A stretch of DNA of 64,000 bases, from the NCBI GenBank assembly GCA_035695765.1, contig DASRRI010000038.1, forward strand, positions 21,910 through 85,909, read 5' to 3'. The notes under the pieces are model-generated. The model saw only the letters and a list, made by a program, of their open reading frames with translations, made no database searches and had not been told where the DNA came from. Positions 41,313-50,313 of the stretch are shown here, piece after piece. The DNA comes from Dongia_A sp035695765 (GTDB lineage: Bacteria; Pseudomonadota; Alphaproteobacteria; Dongiales; Dongiaceae). Position 1 is the first letter of the stretch. The number at the start of each line of letters is the position of its first letter. The translations under genes and the position numbers were made by a program.

Positions 41313-41879
41313 ATGAGAGCTTCGAGTTTTGAGATGGCGACGCCACCGGTAGTGGCGGATGACCGCTTGCGATCGCTCTATGATTATTGGCGGGAGCTGG
41401 CGCTGGCGGCGGGCGGCTTGCCGTCGCTCCAGTCCTTCGATCCGTTGCACCTGCCGAAGCTGCTGCCCAATCTCTGGATCCTGGAGGTCGCGCCCGATAC
41501 GCACCGCTTCCGCATGCGCCTGGCGGGCGAAAGCATCAACGCGATCTATGGCCGCAATATCGGCGGCCACTATTTCAGCAACGTGTTTGCGGCCTCGGAG
41601 GTCGGGATGGTGGTCGCCCGCTACACCTACGCGCTCGGCGAGCCGGCGATCTTTCATGCCGTCGGCGCGGTCTATTCGGCGGCCGGGCGCTTCTCGCAGG
41701 GCGAACGCCTCGCCTTGCCGATGCTGGGGCGCAGCGGCCTCACCGACACCATGCTCGGCGCCACGATCTATGAGGAGCGCATGGTGGAGGCGAGCGCCGT
41801 GCATGTCATGGGCGGCACGCCGACCTTCTATCTCGTGCGCGCCGCCAATCACCGCCCGCCGCAGATCGCCGGCGGCTAG
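41313..41879 (+). CDS. PAS_5-type small PAS-domain protein (tandem copy 1)
   Basis: 188 residues, about 60 percent identical by eye to the protein at 42523: shared GLPSLQSFDPLHLP, LLPN.W, FRMRL, INAIYGRNI, ALGEPA and GERL.LPM.GRSG. The PAS core is without an output domain. ATG 41313 is fixed by alignment: both genes have CACGCGACCGG followed by about 12 bp to the ATG, so leader and coding region were duplicated together. Divergent from the LtnD-like gene. Confidence 0.82.
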   Translation: MRASSFEMATPPVVADDRLRSLYDYWRELALAAGGLPSLQSFDPLHLPKLLPNLWILEVAPDTHRFRMRLAGESINAIYGRNIGGHYFSNVFAASEVGMVVARYTYALGEPAIFHAVGAVYSAAGRFSQGERLALPMLGRSGLTDTMLGATIYEERMVEASAVHVMGGTPTFYLVRAANHRPPQIAGG

Positions 41880-41980
41880 CCGTTCTATCGGCTCACGTCG
41901 GTTTCGGCGGAAGCAACGATATCGCCAATGAACTTTCTAACGAATGCATCCGCGATTGCGTCTCCATCAGCGTGGCGAAT

Positions 41981-42325
41981 TCACCTTCTCGCCGGCCGAA
42001 TAGTCCTGCTCCGCGGCGCCGGACCCGTCGCCCCACAAGCCAGCAATCCGTTTATGCCGGCGGCGAGCACCAGAAAGACGCCGAATGGAATCGCCATCGG
42101 CCCGAACGGGACCAGGTCCATGGCGCTGCTGCCCGCAATCGCGCCACCGACCAACACGGCGCCGCCGGCCATCGACAGCGCGGTGGCGCGCCGGATACGC
42201 CCGGTGAGATGCGCGAACAGCAACAACGCGGAGCCGATCGAGACAGCGATCCAGGCGGCAAATCCAATCAATATTGGCGCGAGCATGATCATTAGAATGT
42301 TGATAATTCGCCGTGGGTTTAGCAC
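41981..42325 (-). CDS. Small hypothetical membrane protein
   Basis: 114 residues with three hydrophobic segments (INILMIMLAPILIGFAAWIA, AGGAVLVGGAIAGSSAM, GVFLVLAAGINGLLACG) and a basic C-terminus. No family recognised. It lies between the two PAS paralogues in the opposite orientation. Coding potential is moderate. Confidence 0.5.
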   Translation of the reverse strand: MLNPRRIINILMIMLAPILIGFAAWIAVSIGSALLLFAHLTGRIRRATALSMAGGAVLVGGAIAGSSAMDLVPFGPMAIPFGVFLVLAAGINGLLACGATGPAPRSRTIRPARR

Positions 42326-42522
42326 ACGATGGTTTCCGGTTGATGAACGCGCACCACACTATCGATTGGCGGCGCGAGGCGTATCAGCCAAAAAACATGA
42401 TGCATTACAGCCGAAGTGGATGGCGGATTAACGTCGAAAATGTGGCCAACTTTGGCCGGGGTGACAGCGGCTGCGGAACCTCGCTATGTTCAATCCGCGT
42501 CACGCGACCGGGATAGCGCGCC

Positions 42523-43089
42523 ATGACCCATGCGGAGTTCGCGATCGAGACCAAGCCCGATCTGGAAGATGCCGGCCTGCGCGTGCTCTATGAGTATTGG
42601 CTGGAGCTTGGCGGTGCGGCCTGCGGCCTGCCATCGCTGCAGAGCTTCGATCCGCTCCACCTGCCGAGGCTGCTGCCGAACATGTGGATCATCGAGGTCG
42701 CGCCCGAGACCCGACTGTTCCGCATGCGGCTGACCGGCGAGGATATCAATGCGATCTATGGACGGAACATCGCCGGCCAGTATTTCCGCGACATATTCGA
42801 GCCATCCGACGTGGCGACGATCGTTGGCCGCTACCGGCGCGCGCTGGGCGAGCCGGCGGTATTCCACGCCAGCGGCTCGGTCTATGCCGCCGGTGGACGT
42901 CTCAGCGTCGGCGAGCGGCTCGGCCTGCCGATGGTCGGGCGCTCGGGCGGCACCGACACGCTGCTCGGCGCCACCATCGCCCGCGATCGCTTCGAGATGA
43001 TCGCACCGGTCCTGGTCGCGCGCGACCAGCCCGCATTCCACCGCATCCGCGCCGCCAACCACCAGCCGGTGGAGATCGCGGGCAGCTAG
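42523..43089 (+). CDS. PAS_5-type small PAS-domain protein (tandem copy 2)
   Basis: 188 residues. Paralogue of 41313 with the same start context and core (LPSLQSFDPLHLPRLLPNMWII, FRMRLTGEDINAIYGRNIAGQYF). Divergence is concentrated in the last 40 residues, where a ligand or partner surface may differ. Its stop overlaps the Lrp-type regulator stop by 4 bp (convergent). Confidence 0.82.
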   Translation: MTHAEFAIETKPDLEDAGLRVLYEYWLELGGAACGLPSLQSFDPLHLPRLLPNMWIIEVAPETRLFRMRLTGEDINAIYGRNIAGQYFRDIFEPSDVATIVGRYRRALGEPAVFHASGSVYAAGGRLSVGERLGLPMVGRSGGTDTLLGATIARDRFEMIAPVLVARDQPAFHRIRAANHQPVEIAGS

Positions 43090-43553
43090 CTTCGTCCGTC
43101 TGGCAGCGGCAGGCTGCGCGGCGGGACTGGCGATGATTGCATGATCGAGGTCGTGGTCTGGCCGTAGGCCAGGAACTTGTCGAGCAGCCCGTCGAGCTCG
43201 TCCAGCGAGCGCAGATGCGCGCGCATCAGGAAGCAATCCTCGCCGGTGATGCGGTGGCACTCGGTCACTTGCGGGATCGACTGCGCCAGCTTGGCGATCT
43301 TCGGCAATTGCCCCGGCATCGGCCGCACACGAATGAGGATCGCGATCGGAAAGCCGAGCGCCTTGGGGTCCAGCTCCACCCGCCAGCCCTTGATCACGCC
43401 CGCTTCCTCCAGCCGCACCATCCGCTCCCGCGTCGCCGGCGCCGACAGTCCTACCCGCCGCGCCAGCTCGGTGACGGAAGCGCGCGGATCCTTGAGCAGC
43501 GCCGCGAGGAGGTTTTGATTGCGGGAATCGAGCAAGAGTTTGGAAATGGTCAT
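43086..43553 (-). CDS. Lrp/AsnC-family transcriptional regulator
   Basis: 155 residues. N-terminal HTH DSRNQNLLAALLKDPRASVTELARRVGLSAPATRERMVRLEEAGVI (read as consecutive short motifs), then the RAM ligand domain with GFPIAILIRVRPMPGQL and ECHRITGEDCFLMRA. The family binds amino acids. ATG 43553 follows TTGAGGC. Divergent from the EamA exporter at 43668, a classic regulator/exporter pair, so it probably senses the exported amino acid. Confidence 0.9.
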   Translation of the reverse strand: MTISKLLLDSRNQNLLAALLKDPRASVTELARRVGLSAPATRERMVRLEEAGVIKGWRVELDPKALGFPIAILIRVRPMPGQLPKIAKLAQSIPQVTECHRITGEDCFLMRAHLRSLDELDGLLDKFLAYGQTTTSIMQSSPVPPRSLPLPDGRS

Positions 43554-43667
43554 GAACTGCCTCAATTACCTTCGAAACGGAGGCCTTCCGCCACTCTTGC
43601 TTTCACCTGTTTATAGGCTCGCGCAGCCATCAACGCCATAACTCTGACAGGAGGGAATGATGTCGAC

Positions 43668-44540
43668 GTGACCGCAAACCAACTTGCCATCACCCACCGC
43701 ATCCCGCCCCACGCTCTCTTCGTGGTGAGCGCGATCTTCCATTACCTCGGCCCGTCTTTCGCTGTCCTGCTGTTTGCCGCGATCGAGCCGCTGGGCGTGG
43801 CGTGGCTGCGCATCGCAAGCGCGGCGGTCGTCTTTACCCTGTGGCGCAAGCCCGTGCGCTATCTGCGCCAGGCTGCAGCGCGGGAGCGCGCGCTGATCAT
43901 CGCCATGGCGGCGACGCTGGCCGCGATGAATGGCTGCTTCTATCTCGCGATCGACCGGCTGCCGCTGGCAACCGTCGGCGCGATCGAGTTCCTGGGGCCG
44001 ATCCTGCTCGCTGCGCTCGGCATGCGCAGCCAGCGCAATATCCTCGCCCTCGCGCTGGCGATCGCGGGCGTCTGGTTTCTGACCGATGCACGCTGGGTCA
44101 TGGAGCCGCTGGGCTATCTCTACGCCTTCGCCAATTGCGCCTTGTTCGTGCTCTATGTCGTGCTCGGCCATCGCCTGGCCGCGCAAGGCGGCGCCAGCGG
44201 CATCGACCGATTGGGCGCCGCGATGCTGGTGGCGGCCATTTTCGCGCTGCCCTTCGGGATCGAGCAGGCGGTGCCGGCCTTCACCAATCCGCTGCTGCTC
44301 GCGGCGGGCATTGGTGTCGGGATCTCATCCTCGGTCATTCCCTATGTGTGCGACCAACTCGCCATGGCGCGCCTGCCGCGTGCCACCTTCGCGCTCATGC
44401 TGGCCCTGTTGCCTGCAACCGCGTCCATCATCGGAATTGTCGTGTTGCGCCAGATCCCCAGCCACGCCGAGACCGCCGGCATCGCGCTGGTGATCGTGGG
44501 CGTCGCGCTCCACCGCAGCGAAGCGCGACGCCCGAACTAG
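43668..44540 (+). CDS. EamA-family (RhtA-like) exporter, GTG start
   Basis: 290 residues with ten helices in two EamA repeats (HALFVVSAIFHYLGPSFAVLLF, LATVGAIEFLGPILLA; SSSVIPYVCDQLAMARLPRATFALML). The second motif is typical of RhtA-type threonine/homoserine exporters. The in-frame start is GTG 43668. A perfect AGGAGG (43649-43654) lies 13 bp upstream, but the ATGs it serves best open a 3-codon frame (ATG TCG ACG TGA) whose stop overlaps this GTG, implying coupled reinitiation or a sequencing slip. Divergent from the Lrp regulator. Confidence 0.85.
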   Translation: MTANQLAITHRIPPHALFVVSAIFHYLGPSFAVLLFAAIEPLGVAWLRIASAAVVFTLWRKPVRYLRQAAARERALIIAMAATLAAMNGCFYLAIDRLPLATVGAIEFLGPILLAALGMRSQRNILALALAIAGVWFLTDARWVMEPLGYLYAFANCALFVLYVVLGHRLAAQGGASGIDRLGAAMLVAAIFALPFGIEQAVPAFTNPLLLAAGIGVGISSSVIPYVCDQLAMARLPRATFALMLALLPATASIIGIVVLRQIPSHAETAGIALVIVGVALHRSEARRPN

Positions 44541-44545
44541 CTAGA

Positions 44546-45037
44546 TCACTTCGGCGCAACGACCGTGAAGTAGGGCGCGGTCGGCTTGTCGGTGGCGGCG
44601 AACGGGCCCGGCACCTTGTGATCGACCGGCTGCAGCGAGCGCAGATAGGCGACCAGCGCGCCGGCATCGTCGGCGCTGATATGGCCGTAGGACATCCAGG
44701 GCATGATCGGCGCGAGCTGCCGCCCGTCTGGCCTGACGCCCGTGGTGAAAGCGGTGATGATCTCCGCATCGCTCCACTTGCCAAGACCGGTCTCCTTGTC
44801 CGGCGTCAGATTGGGCGGATACAGGACGCCCATGCCCGGCATCTCGAACCCGATCTCCGAGCCGCCGAGTGGCGTCTCCAGATTAGGTTTCGGCGTGAAG
44901 GCACCGGTATTGTGGCAGCCCCCGCAATCCATGATGTGCGCCAGGTAGGCGCCGCGCTCGACCGGTGTTTCGGCGTTCGCAGCCGATGCAGCGCCAGTCA
45001 TTGCCACCAGCGCGGCGGCAAAGGTGTGAAGTCTCAT
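44546..45037 (-). CDS. Periplasmic class I cytochrome c
   Basis: 163 residues. Signal peptide MRLHTFAAALVAM...ANA is cleaved near residue 22. A single heme site C38-G-G-C41-H42 (MDCGGCHN) is followed by an axial Met probably in IMPWMSYGHIS. LYPPNLTPDKETGLGKWSDAEII matches the diheme/monoheme dehydrogenase-associated cytochrome family, which passes electrons from alcohol or aldehyde dehydrogenases; no such dehydrogenase is adjacent. ATG 45037 follows AGGAA. Confidence 0.88.
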   Translation of the reverse strand: MRLHTFAAALVAMTGAASAANAETPVERGAYLAHIMDCGGCHNTGAFTPKPNLETPLGGSEIGFEMPGMGVLYPPNLTPDKETGLGKWSDAEIITAFTTGVRPDGRQLAPIMPWMSYGHISADDAGALVAYLRSLQPVDHKVPGPFAATDKPTAPYFTVVAPK

Positions 45038-45232
45038 GTCGGTATTCCTCCCCAAAGACAGCGAAACTCTCGGAGGGCGCTCAGATCATATTGCCCGGTG
45101 CCAGCGCAAGCCGATTTCGATGGTGCCAGCGCATGCTGTGAGCGCCGTCACGTTCCTGAAACCGCTGTCACCATCGAAGTGCTGTTTTGCACCGGCGAAG
45201 CGCCGGATAAACCGGCAGTTCGTGTGCGGACT

Positions 45233-46180
45233 TTATTTCCGCCCCAGCCGCTTCTCGATCGCGTCCCAGATGCGGTCTTCCAGCACGACCTTGTCGAAGC
45301 GGTTGATCTCCTGCAGGCCGGTGGGCGAGGTCACGTTGATCTCGGTGAGATAATTCCCGATCACGTCGATGCCGACGAAGATCATGCCGCGCTCGCGCAA
45401 AGCCGGGCCGATAGCATCGCAGATCTCCCGGTCGCGCGGCGTCAGCGATGATTTCTCCGGCCGCCCGCCGACATGCATGTTGGAGCGCGATTCGCCCACC
45501 GCCGGCACGCGGTTGATGGCGCCGACAGCTTCGCCGTCGATCAGGATGATGCGCTTGTCGCCCTGGCGCACCTCCGGCACGTAGCGCTGCACCTGGATCG
45601 GCTCGCGATAGAGCTGAGTGAAGAGCTCGAGCAGCGCGTTGAGGTTCTCATCGCCCGGCGTGATGTGGAAGACACCCGCGCCGCCATTGCCGAACAAGGG
45701 CTTCACGATGATGTCCTGGTGCCGCTCGCGGAAGGCCAGGATCTCCTGCCGGTCCGAGGTGATGACGGTGGGCGGCATCAGATCGGGGAATTGCGTCACG
45801 AACAATTTCTCGGGCGCGTTCCGCACATGGACGGGATCGTTCACCACCAGGGTCTTGGGGTGGACAGTCTCGAGGATGTGGGTCGCGGTGATGTAGGCCA
45901 TGTCGAACGGCGGGTCCTGGCGCATCAGGATGACGTCGAGCGAGGAAAGCTCGATCACCTCTTCATCGCCGAGCGTGAAATGATCGCCCTTCTTGCGGCG
46001 CAGGCTCATCGGCCGCGCCCGCGCAATCGCCTTGCCGTCGCGCAGGGTCAGCTGCCGCGGATGGTAATGCCAGAGGCTGTGCCCGCGCGCCTCGGCGGAC
46101 AGCCCCATGACAAAGGAGGAATCCCCGTCGATATTGACGTTCTCGATCGGGTCCATCTGGATGGCAACGCGCAAGGCCAT
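45233..46180 (-). CDS. gshB: Glutathione synthetase
   Basis: 315-residue ATP-grasp ligase joining gamma-glutamylcysteine and glycine. Diagnostic segments are QMDPIENVNIDGDSSF at the start, LMRQDPPFDMAYITATHIL, VVNDPVHVRNAPEKLF, KPLFGNGGAGVF (ATP-binding) and EINVTSPTGLQEI (Mg/product loop). Full length. In many alphaproteobacteria it sits next to yraN and rsmI; here 4.8 kb of other genes separate them. Confidence 0.96.
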   Translation of the reverse strand: MALRVAIQMDPIENVNIDGDSSFVMGLSAEARGHSLWHYHPRQLTLRDGKAIARARPMSLRRKKGDHFTLGDEEVIELSSLDVILMRQDPPFDMAYITATHILETVHPKTLVVNDPVHVRNAPEKLFVTQFPDLMPPTVITSDRQEILAFRERHQDIIVKPLFGNGGAGVFHITPGDENLNALLELFTQLYREPIQVQRYVPEVRQGDKRIILIDGEAVGAINRVPAVGESRSNMHVGGRPEKSSLTPRDREICDAIGPALRERGMIFVGIDVIGNYLTEINVTSPTGLQEINRFDKVVLEDRIWDAIEKRLGRK

Positions 46181-46349
46181 GGGTCGGGTCTTTCAGGCAA
46201 AGGCTCTCGGAGGGCTATGTGGGCGCACCATGACGCCGGCGTCAAGTTGCGCGCGCGCTTGTGGTTTCGATGCTTTGAAGGTATGCCCGTCTACTCCCGC
46301 CTGCCACCGTCCCAAACTACCGCGGGTAGAGTTGCTCGGGCAGGTTGGG

Positions 46350-46615
46350 ATGCGGCGTGTCTTGTTGGTGACGGTTCTGGTTCTGAGGGGGGCGACACTG
46401 CCGCGGTGCCGCCAGACCAACGTGCCCTCGACGCGATTCACACAGCTCAAGGCTTGACATTTGTGTGCACGTTTATCCCGCCGGACGGTTTCTCCGAGGA
46501 CAAAGCCGTCGGCGTGATGCTCGACTATCTCAAAGCGCATCCGGACGAGCTTTGGATGTCGGGCGCGTACAATGTCAGCGCCGCCTTGACCGTCGCCTAT
46601 CCTTGCCCAGAGTAG
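46350..46615 (+). pseudogene. Frameshifted Rap1a/Tai-like immunity-protein remnant
   Basis: The beginning encodes a secretion signal (MRRVLLVTVLVLRGATLPRC, from ATG 46350). The end, in another frame, encodes LTFVCTFIPPDGFSEDKAVG, VMLDYLKAHPDELWMSGAY and ALTVAYPCPE, which follows the Rap1a pattern (C-x-P-D-G, YLxAHP, FPC). The usual central CxGYIxGVxDA segment is missing. A frameshift plus an internal loss mark a dead gene. Rap1a proteins are periplasmic T6SS-immunity relatives, though many are orphans of unknown function. Confidence 0.6.
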
Positions 46616-46774
46616 CGGGTGGGCGCACTGCGCGATGGAGCCGACTCAAAAGACGATCGTCTAAGTGCGTATCCATGGATCGGCGGTTAAGCCTTACACA
46701 TGGGAACCATTGGGCGTAGATTCTCGCCTTCGGCGCACCTTCAGGCGCCAGTCAGTCGACATTTGGGGACAGCA

Positions 46775-47644
46775 ATGAACCGGGTCATGGAGGCCATGGT
46801 CCTCGCCCTTGGCTGCGCGTTGCTTGATGCCCGCGTGGCGGCGGCGGACGTCATCAGGACCGACGTGAATGTCGTCACCGCCGTCGACATCTCCGATTCG
46901 GTTGAGCCGCGGCAGATCGCGCTGCAGATCGACGGCATGGCGCAGGCGCTCCGCACATATGCGATCCTCGAGGCGATCCAGGAGGGGCAGCACGGCAGCA
47001 TCGGCTTTGCCGTATTCGCCTGGTATCACGGCCACCACTATCCTGAGCTGGTGTCCTGGACACTCATCGCATCGGCCAGCGATGCAATCAGCGTCTCCGA
47101 TCAGCTCCTGAAATCTCTTCGGCTTGCCCGTGAAGCGGAGGGAAGAAGACAAAGCAAGATTCATCACCTTGGAAGACTGACGGATATGTCCGAGGCCATC
47201 GGGCACGCCGCGGAGCTCCTTCGCATGGCCCCCTACGCCGCCAGCCGCTCGGTCGTCAACATAATCAGCAACGGCGAGGACAACCTAGGCGAAGGGCCGC
47301 GCTTGGCGCGCGATACGCTGATCGCTCAGGGCGGTACAATCAATGGCGTCATCCTCGGCGGCGAGCCCCGGATTGTCGACTACTTCCGCCAGGAAGTCAT
47401 TGGCGGTCCCAATGCCTTCCTGCTGCCCGCTGATGATGCCGACTCCATCGTTCGGCTGTTTGTGCGCAAGCTCCGGTCCGATATTGTCTCGTATATCGGT
47501 CCCGCGCGCATCCGGACGACGTTTGAGAAGACTCATGAAACGCAGTTGACTCAGTTGGAGGCCGAACGGCTTCCACAGGCTGCCCAATACGCCGCTCTCC
47601 CTGGGCAACACGCTGCACGACGGACCGAAATCCCGGACGACTGA
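46775..47644 (+). CDS. Secreted DUF1194 (VWA-like) protein
   Basis: 289 residues. A short signal segment (VMEAMVLALGCALLDARVAAA) is followed by a von-Willebrand-A-like fold: VNVVTAVDISDSVEP is the MIDAS-type DxSxS line, then GSIGFAVFAWYHG, SRSVVNIISNGEDN and a C-terminal FVRKLRSDI. Pattern and length fit DUF1194. Predicted periplasmic metal-ion-dependent adhesion or binding module; partner unknown. ATG 46775 follows TTTGGGGAC. Confidence 0.8.
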   Translation: MNRVMEAMVLALGCALLDARVAAADVIRTDVNVVTAVDISDSVEPRQIALQIDGMAQALRTYAILEAIQEGQHGSIGFAVFAWYHGHHYPELVSWTLIASASDAISVSDQLLKSLRLAREAEGRRQSKIHHLGRLTDMSEAIGHAAELLRMAPYAASRSVVNIISNGEDNLGEGPRLARDTLIAQGGTINGVILGGEPRIVDYFRQEVIGGPNAFLLPADDADSIVRLFVRKLRSDIVSYIGPARIRTTFEKTHETQLTQLEAERLPQAAQYAALPGQHAARRTEIPDD

Positions 47645-47648
47645 ATCG

Positions 47649-48851
47649 TCAGCCGATCATCCCCGCCAGCCGTTTCCCCGCGCCGCAGGCCAGCGTCCAG
47701 CCCAGCCCGCCGTGGCCGGCGTTGAGATAAAGCCCCGGCACCCCGCTCTCCCCGATCAATGGCACACCCGACGGCGTCATCGGACGTTGGCCGGCCCACA
47801 CGGGGTCGGCGCGGCTCCAGTCGGCGGCGTTCGGAAACAGATGCCGTGCCAGCGCCAGCACCTGGCGCGCGCGCTCCGGATTGATCGTGGGTGACCAGCC
47901 GTCGAGGTCGGCGAAGGCGGCGGCCCTCAACCGGTGCCCAAGATGCGCGAACACGATCTTGTCCGCGCGGTCGGTCAGGCTGACCACCGGCGCCTCCGGC
48001 CGCGCCGGCGCGGTCACGCTGTAACCCTTGACCGGCTGGATCGGCAGCTTCAATCCGATTGTGGCGGCGAGGCGCGCCGCGTCGATGCCGTTCGCCAGCA
48101 CCACCGCATCAGCCAGCCGCGCCCCGGTGTCGAACTCCACGCCCACCACGCGGCCGGACCTGCTCGAAAGATGCGTGACGCGCGTGCTGCTATGCGTTTC
48201 CACGCCCATCGCGCTGCCGAGATGTGCGTAGAGGCCGCGCGTGAACATGGAACAATCGCCCGCCGCATCCTCCGGGGCATAAACGCCGCCGGCAAAGCTG
48301 TTGCCGTATCCCTCGAGTGCGGGATCGAGCGCGAGGCAGCGCGCGCGGTCCACAATCTCCAGGCGGAATCCATATTGCCGCTTGATCTCCACCAGCTTGC
48401 CGGCGCGCTCCAGCGACTTGGCATCGCGATAGAGGATGAGCTTGCCCGCCGCGATGTAGTCGAAATCGATCGGCACGTCGTTCAAGAGTTCCGCCAGCGC
48501 GCGGTGGCTTTCCGCCGCCAGCACCAGCAGCTCTTTGAGCGAGGCCGCCTGGCGCGCGCCGACGCACTGGCGCAGGAAGGCGAGGCCCCAGCGGATGGAA
48601 TCGAGCGAGAGATCGGGCCGCATGCGCACCGCGCTGTCGAGCCCCAGCAGGATGGCGGGGAATTTGACCCACAGCTCCGGCCCCGCCAGCGGCTCGACAT
48701 AGGCGTAGCTCAGCTGCCCGCCATTGCCGGCGCTGACGCCCCGCCCCGCATGCCGATCCTGCTCGACCAGCGCGACGTCATGCCCCGCCAGCCTCAGCCA
48801 ATAAGCGGACGTGACACCAACCACCCCGCCGCCGATCACAATGATTCGCAT
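47649..48851 (-). CDS. dadA: D-amino-acid dehydrogenase-like FAD enzyme
   Basis: 400 residues, membrane-associated flavoenzyme family that oxidises D-amino acids to 2-oxo acids. N-terminal FAD motif VIGGGVVGVTSAYWLRLAGHDV; VEQDRHAGRGVSAGNGGQLSYAYVEPLA is characteristic of DadA; C-terminal PSGVPLIGES and LNAGHGGLGWTLACGAGKRLA close the FAD site. Monocistronic here; the alanine racemase usually found with dadA is absent. It is convergent with the DUF1194 gene. Confidence 0.88.
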   Translation of the reverse strand: MRIIVIGGGVVGVTSAYWLRLAGHDVALVEQDRHAGRGVSAGNGGQLSYAYVEPLAGPELWVKFPAILLGLDSAVRMRPDLSLDSIRWGLAFLRQCVGARQAASLKELLVLAAESHRALAELLNDVPIDFDYIAAGKLILYRDAKSLERAGKLVEIKRQYGFRLEIVDRARCLALDPALEGYGNSFAGGVYAPEDAAGDCSMFTRGLYAHLGSAMGVETHSSTRVTHLSSRSGRVVGVEFDTGARLADAVVLANGIDAARLAATIGLKLPIQPVKGYSVTAPARPEAPVVSLTDRADKIVFAHLGHRLRAAAFADLDGWSPTINPERARQVLALARHLFPNAADWSRADPVWAGQRPMTPSGVPLIGESGVPGLYLNAGHGGLGWTLACGAGKRLAGMIG

Positions 48852-48929
48852 GGCGTAGTCTTAGACGAGGTTTGCCGCCGGATGAAGTCCCCGGCTAGAG
48901 TTGGCGCTCATTTCATGGCGAGGCCTGCG

Positions 48930-49319
48930 ATGGTTCCAATTCTGCGCGTCGGGCGTCCAACCGATGACGTCGACGCCCTGCTACCATTCTATGTCGATGG
49001 GCTCGGATTCGAAGTGTTGTATCGCTTCGACGACCATGACGGTTTCGATGGAATCATGGTGGGCCATCCACGCTATCCATACCACTTCGAGTTCGCGCGC
49101 CGCCGCGGCCACACGGCCGGTCGCGCGCCGACTGAGGATAATCTGCTGGTGTTCTACCTTCCGGACGAAGCGGTGTATGAGGTAGCGCTCGTGCGCATGC
49201 AGATGGCGGGCTTCGCGCCGGTCAGGTCCTTCAATCCATTCTGGGACGAAGGCGGCGCCACGTTCGAGGATCCCGACGGTTATCGCGTGGTGCTGACCAG
49301 CCGCGCCTGGACGCGGTAG
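48930..49319 (+). CDS. VOC-family (bleomycin-resistance-like) protein
   Basis: 129 residues with a single glyoxalase/bleomycin-resistance module: VPILRVGRPTDDVDALLPFY, VDGLGFEVLYRF, HYHFEF-type strand (YPYHFEFARRRGH) and GATFEDPDGYRVVL at the end. Function unknown beyond the fold. ATG 48930 has GCGAGG six bases upstream; ATG 48915 would also be in frame. Divergent from dadA. Confidence 0.8.
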   Translation: MVPILRVGRPTDDVDALLPFYVDGLGFEVLYRFDDHDGFDGIMVGHPRYPYHFEFARRRGHTAGRAPTEDNLLVFYLPDEAVYEVALVRMQMAGFAPVRSFNPFWDEGGATFEDPDGYRVVLTSRAWTR

Positions 49320-49473
49320 CTCCATCACGCGGGGCCCGCGCCGTGACGATCGCGGCTTTCCGGAGCGATTTTTCTATCCGCGCTAGTTCGCCGGCGCCGG
49401 CGCAGCGAACAGCGCGGCCGACGCGGCGAGGGCAAGCCCCATTGTCTTCAAATCCAGCATTGGCAAGCGCCGT

Positions 49474-50313
49474 TCAATGCAGCTGCTGTCCCAGCTCCTG
49501 CAGCAGGCGCGCGGCGCGCTGGCGCTGCTGGTCGTTCTCCGCCAGCTCGAGATAGCGCGTCAAGGCGCGGCGCGCGGCCAGCAGGTTGTCGAGCCGGATG
49601 TTGAGGATCCCGCTTTCGCGCCACAGCTCCGCCTGCGCCGGCGCGATCCACAGCATGCGCTGCAAGGCGCGCTCCGCGCTCTTGAGGTCGCCTTCCTGGA
49701 TGCGGCGCACCTTGATGTTGTTCTGCAGGCGGATGAGGATCTGGCGGTTCTCGAGCGCCGCGAAATGATCGGGCTTGAGCTCGGTCTTGTCGTTCGATTG
49801 CGCCTTCAGGAGCTGCCGCAAGTCCTGGATCGAGCGCGCGACGCCGCCGGCGAAGGGATCGAGGATCGCCGCCTGGCGGTCGCCATACAGCCGGATCACG
49901 AAATGGCCGGGGAAGTTCAATCCCTCGATGCGCCAGCCGAGCGAGCGCGCCGCGTGGATGTAGAGGATGGACAATGCCACGGGGAGGCCCCGCCTCCGCT
50001 GGATCACCTCGGTGAGGTCGGCGTTGCGCAGATCGTCATAGGTTTCTTCATCGCCGCGATAGCCGAACTTCTCCGCCATCACATAGCGCAGCGCATCGCA
50101 GCAGGTCTCCAGCTTCTCGTCGCTGATGACGAGGGAATCCAGTGCGGCGGCGCGCTTCATCTCCGCGGCGATGGCCTCGAGATGCTGGCGGCTGGGCGCG
50201 AGGTCGAGGTCGCGCTTTTCGTGCGCCGCGCACAGCAAGGCGGTCTCCGCCAGATCGATGGCTTCATCCGCGCCGTCACCGATGCGGCGCAACGCATCTT
50301 CGATCCTGTTCAT
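49474..50313 (-). CDS. SirB1-family transglutaminase-like/TPR protein
   Basis: 279 residues. The N-terminal transglutaminase-like domain has DALRYVMAEKFGYRGDEETYDDLRNADLTEVIQRRRGLPVALSILYIHAARSLGW (in segments) and GLNFPGHFVIRL. The catalytic Cys expected in this fold is replaced by Ala/Ser-type residues, as in SirB1 relatives. The C-terminus has one or two TPR-like helices (LKSAERALQRMLWIAPAQAELWRESG). It follows the BON lipoprotein with an ATGA overlap (50310-50313), so they are co-translated. Probable non-enzymatic adaptor. Confidence 0.85.
   Translation of the reverse strand: MNRIEDALRRIGDGADEAIDLAETALLCAAHEKRDLDLAPSRQHLEAIAAEMKRAAALDSLVISDEKLETCCDALRYVMAEKFGYRGDEETYDDLRNADLTEVIQRRRGLPVALSILYIHAARSLGWRIEGLNFPGHFVIRLYGDRQAAILDPFAGGVARSIQDLRQLLKAQSNDKTELKPDHFAALENRQILIRLQNNIKVRRIQEGDLKSAERALQRMLWIAPAQAELWRESGILNIRLDNLLAARRALTRYLELAENDQQRQRAARLLQELGQQLH

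Noticed and set aside
45473..46615. 380-codon plus-strand frame
   Set aside because: Mostly antisense to gshB; only its last about 60 codons carry the Rap1a-like motif, reported as a pseudogene.
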